NCBI GenBank assembly: GCA_000169995.1 | Contig: AAZW01000025.1 | Span: forward strand, 1 to 64,000 | DNA from: Vibrionales bacterium SWAT-3 | GTDB lineage: Bacteria; Pseudomonadota; Gammaproteobacteria; Enterobacterales; Vibrionaceae | DNA: 64,000 bases | Reading direction: 5' to 3' | Shown: piece after piece, positions 37,092-44,743 of the stretch | Position numbering within the stretch: the first letter of the stretch is position 1 | How the letters are laid out: each line of letters starts with the position of its first letter | Notes under the pieces: generated by a model | What the model saw: the letters and a program-made list of their open reading frames with translations, nothing else | Databases searched by the model: none | What the model was told of the DNA's origin: nothing | Translations under genes and position numbers: made by a program

Positions 37092-37170
37092 TGTTGTAGG
37101 TTTACAACAAAAGTGCTTTTGCTATGTACGACCAAACCAAAAAATCATCAGCTGTTCACAACATTTGTAA
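37092..37170. other. Proposed transposon end with two TnsB-type binding repeats
   Basis: Terminal TGTTGTAG is followed directly by GTTTACAACAAAAGTGC (37100-37116); a second copy, GTTCACAACATTTGTAA, lies at 37154-37170. A TGT terminus, 8 bp, then spaced TnsB sites is the Tn7-family end architecture. TGTTGTA and TACAACA (37092-37109) also form an inverted repeat. The second repeat overlaps the first codons of the long tnsA reading. Confidence 0.55.
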
Positions 37171-37747
37171 ATTCATGAGTTTGAAAAATGACTCAGTTGT
37201 TCGAACAATGTCCATGCTTGAGTATGATTTTTGTTTTCATGCTGAATACAATCCTCAAATAGTCAGATATGAATCTCAGCCACATGGGTTTGAGTACTAC
37301 TTCAATGGGCGCTACTGCCGCTACACACCAGACTTTCAGCTTTTCGATAGCATAGATACGCCTTCTCTGATTGAAGTAAAGCATTCAAGTCAGATCCTTA
37401 AACCAGATTTTCGAGCAAGGTTTAAAGAAAAGCAGCTTGTCGCTCAAGCTGAGTATGGAAAAAAGCTCATCTTAGTGACCGAGAAGCAGATTCGAACTGG
37501 TTTTCTACTTAGTAACCTTAAATTACTCCATGGCTATTCAGGGATTCGTACAATCACTGATATTCAAAAACATGTGCTTCAGTTTGTTCAAGCTAATAGA
37601 AGCGTGACCCTTCATCATCTTTCACACCAACTTAAAATCTCCCCAGATGAAACACTAACAGCAGCTTTGTGCTGGCTATCTTCAGGTGAAATACAAACAG
37701 ACTTTAATCAGAAAAAATTTGATTTAGAAAATTCTGTTTGGTGCTAG
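37124..37747 (+). CDS. tnsA: Transposase endonuclease subunit TnsA
   Basis: 207 residues, restriction-endonuclease-fold nuclease that cuts the 5' ends of the transposon and, with TnsB, gives cut-and-paste movement. Catalytic residues are visible as E in SMLEYDFCF, D in RYTPDFQLF and the E-x-K of SLIEVKHSSQ. The C-terminal half resembles the TnsC-interacting region. The start is uncertain: ATG 37124 has no ribosome-binding site and its first codons overlap a TnsB-like repeat; ATG 37175 (MSLKNDSVVRT) also begins a family-like N-terminus. tnsB starts 3 bp after the stop. Confidence 0.9.
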   Translation: MYDQTKKSSAVHNICKFMSLKNDSVVRTMSMLEYDFCFHAEYNPQIVRYESQPHGFEYYFNGRYCRYTPDFQLFDSIDTPSLIEVKHSSQILKPDFRARFKEKQLVAQAEYGKKLILVTEKQIRTGFLLSNLKLLHGYSGIRTITDIQKHVLQFVQANRSVTLHHLSHQLKISPDETLTAALCWLSSGEIQTDFNQKKFDLENSVWC

Positions 37748-37750
37748 CCA

Positions 37751-39613
37751 ATGAGTGATGATCTCTTTGGTTTTATTGATGAATTTAATAGCTTCGACAA
37801 TGATGTAGCTGATGATAAAACGCTTTCGACAGAATTTTTAGCAGAATACGAAAATCTTGAATTGGCATTTGGTGACTTGCCAAACAAAGAGACGGCATTG
37901 TTTCGTTTGGATCTAATTCGTTATTTGGAAAGGCGCGTAAAAGGAGGTTGGACGCCCAAAAACCTAGACAAGCTCTTGGAAGAGTATGCCCTATTGAAGA
38001 AAACTTCGGTCCCGTCATCCAGAACGATAGCTGATTGGAAAAAGCTCTATTACGAGTCAGGTAAAGATCTAGCGTCTCTTATTCCTGGGCCTAGCAAAAA
38101 AGGAAACAGAAAACTAAAGAACGATTCATCTGATTTAGTTACAGAAGCGATTCAAACCAAGTTTCTGACCAAAGAGCGAGTATCGGTCAACACCGCCTAT
38201 GAGTACTACAAATATCGAGTTATTGAAGAAAACCGACAATTAGACCAAGTTAAAATAGCGCCAATTTCCCAACGGACATTTTACAATCGTGTAAATGCAC
38301 TGCCTCCCTATGAAGTTGCTTTAGCTCGTTATGGAAAACGATATGCTGATAATAAGTTTAAGACTGTTGGGTCAATCATTCCGGCAACGCGGCCAATGGA
38401 ATATGTAGAAATAGACCACACTACAGCTCCTGTGATTTTACTTGATGATGATTTGGAGCTTCCTCTTGGCAGACCACACTTAACAATACTTTATGATAGA
38501 TACTCCACTTGCATCGTTGGTCTTTCTGTCAATTATAGAGATCCTAGCTACGAGACAGTACGAGCAGCTTTTCTTAATTCAGTTCTTAAGAAGGATTGGA
38601 TTAAAGAAAAGTACCCAAGTATTGAATCTGATTGGCCTTGTTACGGAAAAATCACAAATTTGATAGTGGATAACGGTGCGGAGTTTTGGAGTGATAGCCT
38701 AGAGTCAGCATTAAAGCCATTAGTAACAGATATTCAATATAATCAACGTGGTAAACCATGGCGAAAAGCGGGTGTTGAAAAGTCTTTTGATACCTTCTAC
38801 AAGAAACTATTTAGTCGTTTCCCAGGAAAAACCTTCACCAACCCTACTCAGTTAAAAGACTACAACCCGAAGCAAGACGCTGTCATTAATGTGTCTGATT
38901 TTCTCGAGCTGTTACATAAGTGGCTTATTGACGTTTATCATAAAAAAGCTGACACGAGGTACAAGAGAGTTCCCTACCAGAAATGGACAGAGTCGCAAGG
39001 AACGATAATCTTTTGTGAAGGCCCTGAAGCAGAGCAATTAAAGATTGAGCTTGGAGCTGTAAACCATCGGACTATAAGAAGAGGTGCTATTGAATTGTAT
39101 TCTCTCAAATACCAATCTGATGAGTTGGAAGAATACGGTAAGCAGTACTCTAGTCGTGCAAGAAAAAGCGCTTATGTGAAAATCAAGACAGACCCAAATG
39201 ATATCAGCTCGATTTACGTTTACCTTGAGGAAGAGAAGAGATACATCAAAGTCCCAGCAGTCGATCATACGGGTTATACAAAAGGCCGATCTTTATATGA
39301 ACATCAACGAATTAACAGTTTAAGAAGGTTGAAAGTCCGTTTGGGAGAGCAAGACGAATCATTAGCCGATGCGTCATTATATTTGGACAGGGCTATGGAT
39401 GAAGCAATAGAACGTATGAGTCGTTCTAAGTCCAAAAAATCGGCACTTCCTAAAACAACTCATGCTTCAAAAATAGCAAAGCAAAGAGGTGTTGGTAGTG
39501 AAGGACCTAGTACCATTGTCACTACGTCACCTAAACCTATCAGTGAAGTACCAAAAGAAGTAATAGATATTGGTACAGCTAGTGATGACCTCAGCGATAT
39601 AGAGGGGTATTAG
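37751..39613 (+). CDS. tnsB: Transposase TnsB (DDE integrase)
   Basis: 620 residues, retroviral-integrase-type transposase that binds the element ends and performs strand transfer. DDE residues are D in YVEIDHTTAPVI, D in LIVDNGAEFWSDS and E in RKAGVEKSFDTFYKKLF. An N-terminal DNA-binding part (about 50-190) and a C-terminal tail rich in charged residues complete the usual layout. The stop overlaps the tnsC GTG by one base. Confidence 0.95.
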   Translation: MSDDLFGFIDEFNSFDNDVADDKTLSTEFLAEYENLELAFGDLPNKETALFRLDLIRYLERRVKGGWTPKNLDKLLEEYALLKKTSVPSSRTIADWKKLYYESGKDLASLIPGPSKKGNRKLKNDSSDLVTEAIQTKFLTKERVSVNTAYEYYKYRVIEENRQLDQVKIAPISQRTFYNRVNALPPYEVALARYGKRYADNKFKTVGSIIPATRPMEYVEIDHTTAPVILLDDDLELPLGRPHLTILYDRYSTCIVGLSVNYRDPSYETVRAAFLNSVLKKDWIKEKYPSIESDWPCYGKITNLIVDNGAEFWSDSLESALKPLVTDIQYNQRGKPWRKAGVEKSFDTFYKKLFSRFPGKTFTNPTQLKDYNPKQDAVINVSDFLELLHKWLIDVYHKKADTRYKRVPYQKWTESQGTIIFCEGPEAEQLKIELGAVNHRTIRRGAIELYSLKYQSDELEEYGKQYSSRARKSAYVKIKTDPNDISSIYVYLEEEKRYIKVPAVDHTGYTKGRSLYEHQRINSLRRLKVRLGEQDESLADASLYLDRAMDEAIERMSRSKSKKSALPKTTHASKIAKQRGVGSEGPSTIVTTSPKPISEVPKEVIDIGTASDDLSDIEGY

Positions 39614-39726
39614 TGAACATACTCAGTGATCGTCAAACAGAGCAATATACATCTTTTAGAGAGTGTTTCTTAGAATACCCTCAGTTGCGGTGTTTTTCAA
39701 GGTAGTTGTCATCATTTGCTTGCTTA

Positions 39727-40734
39727 TTAAGCAGCTTCTCTTTCTGGATTCAGATGAACGTCACCAACAGGCGCACAGTTCCTGATATCACCAGACCACC
39801 GCTCAGGCTTTCGCTGTTTTGCAGCGAACAATACCTCTACACGACGCTTCAAGATCTCTTTATCTTTTCCATTGTGACGCTCTGAAGGCGTGACGTAATT
39901 TAGCTTACTGTGCTTGTGCTCGGTGTTGTACCAGAGTACGAAGGCTTCAACCCAACTTCGGCTACTATCGAGACTTTCAAAGCCCTTTGTTGGCCAGTTT
40001 GGCATGTACTTAACTGTACGGAACAATGACTCGACATAAGGGTTATCATCACTGACTCTTGGGCGACTATATGACGAGGTAATACCTAACTCTTCCATTT
40101 TAGCTTTGAACGTCAACGACTTCATTGGCGCACCATTATCCGAGTGAAGAACCAGCGCTTGATTAAAGCACTGCTCTCGCATCAACGTCCTTTGCAGAAG
40201 TTGTGACGCCAGCTCACCGCATTCATGCTCATACACTTCATAACCAACAATTTTTCGACTGTAGATGTCCTCAATGACATACAGGTAATAATGTTGACCT
40301 CGAACCTTTGAGGGTAAGTAAGTGATATCCCAAGTATAGACTTGGTTCGAGTCCGTCGCTGTGTAACTGGTTGGCTTCGCTTGCTTCTGTCTGCTCCGCT
40401 GACGACCTCGCTTGTGAAGTTGCCCCTGCGTACTCAACACTCGGTAGTAGCTCGACTCAGAGGCGATGTACTCACCTCTATCAAGCAATGTCGGGACGAT
40501 TTGAGTTGGAGGCAAGCTTGCGAACTCTGAGCGGTTACACACCTCGATTATCGCATCACGCTCTTCCTGCGACAGCTTATTAGCAGGCTCAGGCCTGAGG
40601 CATATTGGCCTTTTGTCAGCTTGTACTTCTCCTTGCTGATACCAGCGACGATATGTTCTCAAGTCGATTTGAACTTCATGGCAAGCTGGCTCTAAACGAC
40701 ATCCACATTGCTTCGCTTCAAGGATAAGAGTCAC
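39727..40734 (-). CDS. IS3-family transposase OrfB (DDE)
   Basis: 335 residues, rve integrase core with D in TWDITYLPSK, D in LHSDNGAPMKS and E in NPYVESLFRTVKY. An N-terminal HTH-like region (YRRWYQQGEVQ...RPEPANKLSQEER) precedes it. It lies 26 bp after orfA in a different frame; IS3 elements usually make an OrfAB fusion by ribosomal frameshifting. Confidence 0.93.
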   Translation of the reverse strand: MTLILEAKQCGCRLEPACHEVQIDLRTYRRWYQQGEVQADKRPICLRPEPANKLSQEERDAIIEVCNRSEFASLPPTQIVPTLLDRGEYIASESSYYRVLSTQGQLHKRGRQRSRQKQAKPTSYTATDSNQVYTWDITYLPSKVRGQHYYLYVIEDIYSRKIVGYEVYEHECGELASQLLQRTLMREQCFNQALVLHSDNGAPMKSLTFKAKMEELGITSSYSRPRVSDDNPYVESLFRTVKYMPNWPTKGFESLDSSRSWVEAFVLWYNTEHKHSKLNYVTPSERHNGKDKEILKRRVEVLFAAKQRKPERWSGDIRNCAPVGDVHLNPEREAA

Positions 40735-40760
40735 TATGGTCTGCCTTTCATCGGTTGAGG

Positions 40761-41261
40761 TTAGTCGTCCTCTGGCTCTTCCCCGTAAAAGGCTCTCAGC
40801 TTTTTTCTTAGTACCAAGAGGGCGGCCGTTTCAGCGAGTGCTTTTTCTTTGAGTCGTAAATCTTTCTTCAACTCTTTGATTTCAAGTTTGTCAGCTTTAG
40901 CCTGCTTCTTTGCTTCAGCTTCGTGCTCTTTACTCGACTTAAACCCTTGCATACATTCGCTGCGCCAGCTTTGGATTTGCTCTGGAAAAAGACCTTTTTC
41001 ACGACAATATTGGCTGAGTTCACTTTCTGTCATTGAGTAGGTTTCAGCGACAATGGCTAGTTTAGTTTGAGCAGACCACTGCTCTGATGAAGTGTTACTA
41101 TTTGGCACGGCGGCTCCTGAACGTCTGAGTTGCTGGCGCCAATGATACAGGGTCGCAGTACTGATTCCTTCCTCTTCCGACACTTCTTTAACTGACATCG
41201 AATAGGGAGGTAATAGCTTCTTCAATATAGCTTCTTTTCTTTCTATTGAGATACGAGACAC
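40761..41261 (-). CDS. IS3-family transposase OrfA (helix-turn-helix)
   Basis: 166 residues. Two HTH units (MSVKEVSEEEGISTATLYHWRQQL and YSMTESELSQYCREKGLFPEQIQSW) and a C-terminal leucine-rich coiled coil (LEIKELKKDLRLKEKALAETAALLVL). It provides end-binding and multimerisation for the transposase. Confidence 0.9.
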   Translation of the reverse strand: MSRISIERKEAILKKLLPPYSMSVKEVSEEEGISTATLYHWRQQLRRSGAAVPNSNTSSEQWSAQTKLAIVAETYSMTESELSQYCREKGLFPEQIQSWRSECMQGFKSSKEHEAEAKKQAKADKLEIKELKKDLRLKEKALAETAALLVLRKKLRAFYGEEPEDD

Positions 41262-42332
41262 AATTACTCTTTATCGCCCAGACTGGTTAAATTTTAACAG
41301 TGACAACTACCCTGCCAGATAGGGGTTGACGGAAATTTATAACGTCTTTGATCGAATGGTATTGAACAGCTCTCTTGGAGGGGAACAAGAGTCATTATTG
41401 CTAACGGGAGATACAGGTGTTGGCAAGACGGCGATGATTGATAATTATGTTGCAAGGTTTGCAATTAAGGGGAACCGCTGGGCTGAAATGCCAGTATTAA
41501 AAACTCGCATCCCAAGTAAAGTTCGTGAGCAAAATACGTTAGAAAGATTATTAATTGACTTAGATAGTCGAGCCTCTAGCCGCCGCAGGAGACCTTACAA
41601 AGAAGGAGCGTTAGAACAAAGAGTCATCAAAAGTTTAATTGAAAAAAAAGTGAAGCTTGTGATCGTTAATGAGGTTCAGGAGCTGATGGAGTTCAAAGAT
41701 GCTAATGAACGACAAACAATAGCGAATACTTTTAAGATGATAAGTGAGGAAGCGCAAGTTTCATTTGTATTGGTGGGTATGCCCTATGCGACTATGCTCG
41801 CTGAAGAAGACCAATGGAACTCTCGTTTAGGCTGGAAGCGACACTTAAGTTATTTTCATCTTTCTAAGCTGAGCGAAGCTGATAAAAAAGGTTATATACC
41901 TGATGCAGAAGGGAAACGGCATTTTGCAAGCTTTGTTGCCGGACTTGCAGGCAGGATGGGGTTTGAAAAACGCCCTAACTTAACTGGGGATGAAATTCTA
42001 TTGCCTTTATTTTCAGTCTGTCGTGGAGAGTGCCGTGTGCTGAAGCACTTTCTTGCAGATGCGTTACTTAATGCATTGCAATCTTCAAAGGATACGATTG
42101 ATAAGCCATTATTATCGGCTTGTTTTGATACTAAATACCCTTATGCGAAACAGAATCCTTTCGAGTGTAAGTTAACAGAACTCAAGCTAGTAGAACTGAA
42201 AACAGAAACTTCGTACAACAAAGGTGCTCAATTTAAAGAAGACCGATTAATAGGTCGGTCATTTACTGATTTATTACCAGTTCATATGTTGCTGAGTAAG
42301 ACACCTTTAAAAGCTCAGTGATACGCACATTG

Positions 42333-42635
42333 TTATTTATTCAGATTCTCCAGCAACACCGCCTTCTCTTCATCACTCATCTTATCAATGGCACACGCCA
42401 GTTCTGCACTCAATTCGCTCCTACAGAAAAAGTAGTTTAGCGGCACATCTAACTCTTCAGCCATGCGCTCAAGCGTACCAATATCAGGTACATGCCTGCC
42501 TTTCTCGTAATGATTCATACGACCGCTAGCAGAACTTTGTTCCATACCAATTTTCACCCCTAAATCTTTTTGGGTGATCTTGGCTTTTTTACGCGCAGCT
42601 TTGAGCCTCGCTGGGATGGGGTTGTCTTTTTGCAC
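42333..42635 (-). CDS. Xre-family repressor, candidate regulator of the guide-complex operon
   Basis: 100 residues from GTG 42635, preceded in frame by TAA. N-terminal Cro/CI HTH (about 8-68: RLKAARKKAKITQKDLGVKIGMEQSSASGRMNHYEKGRHVPDIGTLERMAEELDVPLNYFF) and a short C-terminal dimer helix. It converges on tnsC and diverges from the next gene; two dyads (ACTTAG-N5-CTAAGT type) lie in between and a third copy precedes tniQ. Xre regulators controlling tniQ-cas expression are known in I-F3 elements, so that role is inferred here. An alternative is control of the helicase cargo pair alone. Confidence 0.88.
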   Translation of the reverse strand: MQKDNPIPARLKAARKKAKITQKDLGVKIGMEQSSASGRMNHYEKGRHVPDIGTLERMAEELDVPLNYFFCRSELSAELACAIDKMSDEEKAVLLENLNK

Positions 42636-42663
42636 TTACACATTTCTTTTCAACCTTTAGATA

Positions 42664-42680
42664 ACTTAGATTGTCTAATT
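42664..42680. promoter_or_regulatory. Operator-like dyad, imperfect copy
   Basis: ACTTAG-N5-CTAATT, one change from the perfect dyad 34 bp away. It lies between the divergent xre gene and the winged-helix gene. Confidence 0.55.
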
Positions 42681-42697
42681 TTTACTGATTTTTGTAT

Positions 42698-42714
42698 ACT
42701 TAGCAATCCTAAGT
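42698..42714. promoter_or_regulatory. Operator-like dyad, perfect copy
   Basis: ACTTAG-N5-CTAAGT, the same sequence and spacing as the dyad upstream of tniQ at 58712. The centre-to-centre distance to the neighbouring copy is 34 bp, about three helical turns, which would suit cooperative repressor binding. Confidence 0.7.
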
Positions 42715-42736
42715 TTTTATTGCCTGTAAGAGTAAC

Positions 42737-43282
42737 ATGAAGAAAGTAACCAGAATTAACCCTCACATGTTTAACCTATTGATTGAAAAAGGGATGGATG
42801 ATTTCTCCGTCACAGAAGCTAGGGATGCTTTGCTAAACAGTGCTTCAGCCTTCTCGAGTAAGGACGACGTTCGAAAGTATGTTTATAAGCAAATTCTATC
42901 ATTTGAGGAGAAAGGCTGGCTTTCTGTTATTGGGACTCGTAGAGACAAGCGATACCATCAAACTAACGAATTCAAGGCACTCACAATTGAGCCTAGAGTG
43001 GCTAGAAATAGGAAAGCTAAAGTCGATTCAATAACTGTTCAGACTCCAAAGTGCTCTCTAAATGCATTAGCGCAAGAGAAGATGCAACATGAAGGCGAGA
43101 TGGCGATTACTCTAGGCGAGATTGAGGAGTACCAATCATTATTGACGCGTTTCCCAAATAACAAGCAAGATCTGCAACCGCTATTTAATGCAGCAAGAGA
43201 ACGCTCAGCCAAGCTATTAGGCAGAATTAATGCACTAACCAACTGGATGCAAGTCGCCCAAAGCAAGGCTCCTCAATGTTAA
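42737..43282 (+). CDS. Winged-helix-like protein paired with SF2 helicase
   Basis: 181 residues. The N-terminal half looks like a winged helix (FSVTEARDALLNSASAFSSKDDVRKYVYKQILSFEEKGWLSVIGTRRDKRYHQTN). The C-terminal half is helical and probably coiled (ITLGEIEEYQSLL...LFNAARERSAKLLGRINALTN). No named family. It overlaps the helicase gene by 7 bp, so the two are coupled and probably act together. The two dyads upstream suggest control by the divergent Xre protein. Confidence 0.75.
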   Translation: MKKVTRINPHMFNLLIEKGMDDFSVTEARDALLNSASAFSSKDDVRKYVYKQILSFEEKGWLSVIGTRRDKRYHQTNEFKALTIEPRVARNRKAKVDSITVQTPKCSLNALAQEKMQHEGEMAITLGEIEEYQSLLTRFPNNKQDLQPLFNAARERSAKLLGRINALTNWMQVAQSKAPQC

Positions 43283-44658
43283 GAGCATGGCAAGCCGAGT
43301 GTGCAGCTCAAGCTATCGAGAAATTCACTTCAAACAAGTATTCACACTTCTTCTGCCAAGCGACTCCTGGAGCGGGTAAAACCGTTATGGCCGCCGAGGT
43401 TGCGAGTCGGTTATTTGAACAAGGCATGATTGACTTAGTGCTGTGCTTCTCGCCTTCTCTGACTGTTGCAGAAGGGATGCAAAAGACCTTTTCATGGAAG
43501 CTCGAATGTTCCTTTAATGGAGGTTTGGGTTCTCTTGGGGGCTCTTACACCTACCAATCCATCCGTTTTTTGGATGAAAACTTTTGGAGCACCGTCAGCA
43601 AATATCGAGTTTTAGTCGTATTTGATGAGATCCATCATTGTTCGTTTGATGATGAGGGGCGGTCAAACTCATGGGGGCTAGAAATTGTCTCGAAGATCCA
43701 AGGCTTTGCTCGTTATACTCTGGCGCTATCGGGTACTCCTTGGCGTTCTGATCGACTACCGATTGTCATGGCCGAGTATTCTGATCCTGATGGCAAGGTT
43801 GTTTGCGATTACCAATACGGATTGCAACAGGCCGTCGAAAATAAGGTATGCCGCCGCCCTAAAATCGTTTTAATCGATAATGAACACCTGAGTGTTAAGG
43901 CTGGCAGTGACAATCAACACTTCGCCTCTATTCTTGACTGTCTTAAACAATCTGATGTGTCTTACCAAAGCGTCATTCACAATGAAGACGCTATGAATTA
44001 CATATTAAATAGTGGTTGCCAAAAGCTAGCGCAGATAAGGCAAGAGTCCCCAAATGCTGGAGGCTTAGTGGTTGCATCTTCTATTAAGCACGCTAAAGAC
44101 ATTCAAAAGCGACTTGTTGAGCACTTTAATCAATCAGCATGCATAGTGACTTATCACCATGATGACCCGTTAAATGAAATTGAGTCTTTTCGTCACTCAA
44201 AGGTTCAGTGGATAGTCAGTGTTGGGATGATAAGTGAAGGAACGGATATTCCAAGGCTGCAGGTTTGCTGCCATATGAGTTCGGTAAAAACGGAACTTTA
44301 CTTTAGGCAAGTGCTCGGGCGAATTTTGAGAGTCAATGACTCACCCAATCAAGAGGCGTGGTTGTATACCTTTGCCGAAGAAAGTTTGATTGGGTTTGCT
44401 GAAAGAATTGAGCAGGATATTCCAGAGTCGTGTCTATTTATTAAATCGAATGAACAGACTGATGAATCAGATAAGGCGCAGAGTTTTACTCCTACAGATT
44501 TTTCGTACGATAAGATTATGGTATCTGGGGAGTCCTCAACTCAACTAAATTGGTCAAAAATCGATGGGGTTCAAAACGCTTTTTACACTGATTTTGAAGG
44601 TTATGATGAGTTACGTTTAGGTGATTTTAAACAAAGAGTTATCGCAACATTCGCTTAA
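43276..44658 (+). CDS. DEAD/DEAH-type superfamily 2 helicase
   Basis: 460 residues. Walker A QATPGAGKTVMAAEVA (about 28-43), DEIH box VVFDEIHHCSFDDEG, motif III LSGTPWRSD, and motifs V-VI GMISEGTDIPRLQVCCHMSSVKT and RQVLGRILRV. It is a compact SSL2/RecG-like two-domain helicase with no nuclease domain seen. Cargo of the transposon next to a type I restriction locus, so a phage-defence role is likely but inferred. Confidence 0.85.
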   Translation: MLRAWQAECAAQAIEKFTSNKYSHFFCQATPGAGKTVMAAEVASRLFEQGMIDLVLCFSPSLTVAEGMQKTFSWKLECSFNGGLGSLGGSYTYQSIRFLDENFWSTVSKYRVLVVFDEIHHCSFDDEGRSNSWGLEIVSKIQGFARYTLALSGTPWRSDRLPIVMAEYSDPDGKVVCDYQYGLQQAVENKVCRRPKIVLIDNEHLSVKAGSDNQHFASILDCLKQSDVSYQSVIHNEDAMNYILNSGCQKLAQIRQESPNAGGLVVASSIKHAKDIQKRLVEHFNQSACIVTYHHDDPLNEIESFRHSKVQWIVSVGMISEGTDIPRLQVCCHMSSVKTELYFRQVLGRILRVNDSPNQEAWLYTFAEESLIGFAERIEQDIPESCLFIKSNEQTDESDKAQSFTPTDFSYDKIMVSGESSTQLNWSKIDGVQNAFYTDFEGYDELRLGDFKQRVIATFA

Positions 44659-44743
44659 TCACATCGTGAATAATGCGCACTCGGATTTATATAGGCTTTA
44701 CGATATACTGATTAGCTATTGAGTCTCTCTACGAGTAATCCAA

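Larger units (their letters stand above)
39691..41322 (-). mobile_element. IS3-family insertion sequence inside tnsC
   Basis: About 1632 bp with two minus-strand genes (orfA, orfB). Imperfect terminal inverted repeats share the core GGTAGTTGTCA at 39701-39711 and 41301-41311. It is flanked by CGG (39688-39690) and GGG (41323-41325), a 3-bp target duplication with one change. Boundaries were set by restoring the tnsC frame and may be off by one or two bases. Confidence 0.85.
39613..42321 (+). pseudogene. tnsC: tnsC, AAA+ target-selection ATPase, split by an insertion sequence
   Basis: The first 26 codons (GTG 39613 to CGG 39690, ending EYPQLR) are separated from the remaining 332 residues (41326-42321, beginning LTEIYNVFDRM) by a 1.6-kb IS3-type element. 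Removing the IS and one copy of the 3-bp duplication restores one frame of about 357 residues. The downstream part keeps Walker A (LLTGDTGVGKTAMI) and a Walker B-like VIVNEVQEL with Asn in place of the usual Asp. TnsC polymerises on target DNA and links TniQ-Cascade to TnsAB. The 3' part could still be translated from a near-cognate start, so complete loss of function is not certain. Confidence 0.88.

Noticed and set aside
36709..37170. ORFs on both strands across ffs
   Set aside because: They overlap the SRP RNA gene and its terminator and have no protein-like features.
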